From assembly GCA_022496805.1 (NCBI GenBank), contig CM040100.1:17203009-17267008 (forward strand): 64,000 nucleotides of DNA, in the 5' to 3' direction. Position 1 is the stretch's first letter, and every line of letters begins with the position of its first letter. This DNA is from Pohlia nutans (lineage: Eukaryota > Streptophyta > Bryopsida > Bryales > Mniaceae). The notes under the pieces are model-generated. The model saw only the letters and a list, made by a program, of their open reading frames with translations, made no database searches and was not told the DNA's origin. The translations under genes were made by a program, and so were the position numbers. Below, piece by piece: positions 61,013 to 64,000 of this stretch.

Positions 61013-64000
61013 GGAAAAACAAACTCAACGATTCCCATGGGAACTTCAATTCATGGACATCATTGATCAGACTATTAGAATCAATTCCCTTCCTTACCCA
61101 CACAGATAGATACAATGCGTACATTACTCATGACGTTATCGAAAAGCAAACATAAAAAGAGTCCCTCCCTTGATGATTTCAATAACATGAATAATCACTT
61201 AGAAATATAATAAACCTACCATGATGGTTAAGCAAGCAACTAGCTACAAACTATATATGAGATAGTAAGCATTGGACCACTGACGAACGAGCTAAATAAG
61301 CAATTAAATCTAGACTTTTGAATTGCTAGCACAGAAGCATGTAATTAATATTGAAAAAGCAATGCAACATTAATTCTACGACGTTTACATGATGAAGTTG
61401 CATTCATGACCTAATGAATTTCAAACAAGAGAAGAGAAGAAGGACAATCATGAATGCTTACGATGAAGAAGTCGTCATGGTGATCGTGCAACTACGGTGC
61501 TCGCGATGCAAACTGAGTGATTGAAAAACTAAAGAGAGAGATGAGGAGAAACTTTGGCATTTAGGGCTTAAATAGGGCGCAAGTTCTTCCTACTCTCGAG
61601 CTCTTACCTAGTACCCTACTTGCGAGATTAAGTTTTTTTTCTTTAATTATAGCATATTTAGCTCATATGTAGTACCCGATTTGCGAGATTGAGTTTCTTC
61701 TTCAATAGCATATTTCTAGTTATTAAAGATGACGAACATAGGTAAATTCATATCACTTTGTCACTAGAACCTGTGGTTGGGGAAGAGAGTTCTAGATTTA
61801 TCCCACCCTCTTCTCCCTTCCCATTTCTTTTCTTCAAGAAAAATGAAAACAAAAAAAACCATAAAGGGTTATAAAAGTAAAATAAAACAATAAAAATAAA
61901 AGGTTGTAATTAATTCTAAATGGAATTGGTTGGTTATAAAGGGTTATAAAAATAAAAGTTTCTATAGGTAGACCGAATCAGCCGGTTTACCTATAGAATT
62001 TCTTTCACCCAACACTCTAGACTAGACCGTGGCCAGGGAAGGGAGCCTTCTAAGTTTATTTAGAGATTCTTACAAATAAAAAAGTTTACAAATATATAAA
62101 TAAAATTATAATTTATAATATAAAAATAAAAGGTTATGGTTGATTCTAAGCGGAATTGGCTGGTTATAAAGGGTTATAAAAATAAAAGGTTGTGGTTATG
62201 GTTAATTCTAAATGGAATTGGTCGGTCCACCCATGCATATATATAAATATACAAATAATTATTTTTTGGGAACACTCTAAATAAACCTAGAAAACATACA
62301 TGATGGCATAATCCGGGTGCTTTTTTGACAACACTCTAGATATATCTAAAAAATAAAACCGTCAGTCATGTACATGGTTTGCATTCATCCGATGTCAAAT
62401 TATTTGAGAATATTGAGTAAATTTTAAGATATTTAAGCACATTCATATATCTCAGGCATGTTTTTGTATTCAAAACCGTAATTTTTCCAACCTTAATGGA
62501 TTTGTTAGACAAGGTGGTTAGTTTGTCCGTGCCCGAAAGTCACACGTGTAAAACAAAGAAAAATCAAGAAAAAATTCAATGTGAATGGAATTTTTGTTTT
62601 CTACACGTGAAATTTGACTTGATCAATTGAGATTGTATAAGAACATAATATTAATTGTGCATCACAGAAATAAGTACTGTGAAGGAACGTCAACACATTT
62701 CTTTGAGTAGACACACAAAAAAATTGTAGGATATAGACACCCAGAATCACTACTTTTTTTGTTGAAATGTATTTTTTGTAATACGATAATTAGTCAGTTT
62801 TTTATACATTCTTGTTGGCAAATGAAAGAGAATTCTAATGCACCAAAAAATATGATATTTGGATATTGCATGAAAATTTATAAAGCATCAAAGTTTTATT
62901 GGTAAAATACTTGATAACATTAGTTTAAAAGATGTATACCAACTAAATATCTAGCTCTCAGAGTGCACTTCCCTCTAAAAAAAATTGAGGATGGCATATA
63001 GTGAGTTCTCTAAACTAGGCTAATTTTGAAGAATTCAATATTTCCTTTCTTTATCATGTTTTCACCACAAGTAACTCGAATTCACCTCAAGTCACTCAAA
63101 TTCACGACCTACACTTTCTACATGTGGAGGATCATAAACTTTTTTAAGTATCATTGGTAGGATGAGCATGCCCCTATCTCTATATTCTCCACAATTCCAT
63201 CCACATTCAAATAGGGATAAGGGAGAAAGGGTGGGGATGCTCTTAGGTCCGTTGCAATCACATTTTTCTCTACTTTACATCTACTTTAATCTCTAAAGGA
63301 CGCGGGGAGGGGGGGTGTGTGTGTTGGAACTTAGCTCTTGTTTTTTGACTAACTCTTGTTTTTTTGGTTTTTTTTACTAGCTCTTGTAACAAGCTCAATT
63401 CCTCATTGGTGCAAGGTAATTTTGATGATTGGCACTGTTGAAATTAAAAAGGACTTTTGTAGCTTTTTTAGGAAAGAAGGATCAACAAAATCGCACAATT
63501 TTTTCTAAAATGCCACCATTGAAAAGATTGATGGAACCATTCGGGGTATTTTGTACATATGTTGAAATTGGATTGTTCAAAAGTGCTCCAAAAATTTGAA
63601 CTTTTTACTATGCATAGAGATCATCATTTTAAACATGTGAAAAAAAAGTCACGTAATTTGGAGTCATGAGGAGGAAGATATGAGGGTTTGAAGTGACGTC
63701 AAGATAGCCTCTTTGGAGCTCAAAAAAATCACCAAAAATGGCACACTTCATGAATTTCCAATCAGGAAGTACCCACACATGAAGATCTCAAAAAGAGCTA
63801 GGGTCTCTTTATTGCTCACCCTACAATTCCTAGTCCAATAAGTCGGAATTCCTCACTTTCTAGTTTCAAAAGGTAGGGGCCTTATTGTCCTTTAGGAGTT
63901 AAACCAACTTGTATGGGGTTGATGGATGATTCTTTTCCATCTAAATCAGATTTCTTATGGACTTCTTCAACATGAAACATTTTTTGGAGATACTTCATCA
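61013..64000. other. Geneless repeat-rich end of the window
   Basis: 61850-62240 has an imperfect internal repeat (GGTTATAAAGGGTTATAAAA, TTCTAAATGGAATTGG in two or three copies). 61760 resembles 15625. TTTAGGAGTTAA at 63890 is a lone TTAA-type end. No gene or RNA recognised. Confidence 0.5.

Overview
The window looks like nuclear DNA of a land plant, most likely a seed-free one (bryophyte or lycophyte grade). The evidence is a nine-exon plant-type hexokinase with a plastid-like N-terminus, a plant glyoxal/galactose-oxidase-like secreted enzyme, a plant SLC35F-type (EamA) transporter, a plant-like TRAPPC2 and a coiled-coil protein of a type I associate with ciliated eukaryotes. The lineage call is inference; no rRNA, organelle or other diagnostic marker is present.

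Layout. 1-4.2 kb is repeat territory: half of a TTAA-flanked MITE, a Mutator-like MITE, foldback elements, an element with a perfect 24-bp inverted repeat between 21-bp direct repeats, and a small Helitron holding a 49-bp tandem array. 4.37-5.1 kb is an intronless secreted, proline-rich, GPI-anchored protein, followed by a partial tandem copy of its 3' end. 6-9.7 kb is AT-rich and geneless. 9.9-13.2 kb is hexokinase. 14.5-15.2 kb holds CACTA- and Stowaway-like MITEs. 16.3-22.0 kb carries two minus-strand genes only 157 bp apart (a 308-aa coiled-coil protein and a 166-aa unknown), divergent from TRAPPC2 at 23.2-24.0 kb. 25.9-39.4 kb is a pair of 3-kb direct repeats flanking an F-box-like pseudogene with two in-frame stops. 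45.2-49.4 kb is the oxidase gene, whose promoter and first exon have been duplicated, one partial copy lying inside intron 1. 52.8-55.9 kb is the transporter on the minus strand. 57.8-58.3 kb is a Harbinger-like MITE, followed by an acidic ORF and a 1.95-kb terminal-inverted-repeat element containing 187-bp tandem repeats and a tRNA-derived SINE. 61-64 kb has no recognisable gene.

The genes do not form a pathway; this is a normal gene-poor eukaryotic neighbourhood (sugar phosphorylation, vesicle tethering, cell-wall or extracellular oxidation, membrane transport). What stands out is the density and variety of short non-autonomous DNA transposons (hAT, piggyBac-like, Harbinger, Stowaway, CACTA, Mutator-like, Helitron) with readable target-site duplications, many of them inside introns, plus local duplications that copied gene ends. 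Coding exons were joined by hand from splice consensus, reading phase and family homology.
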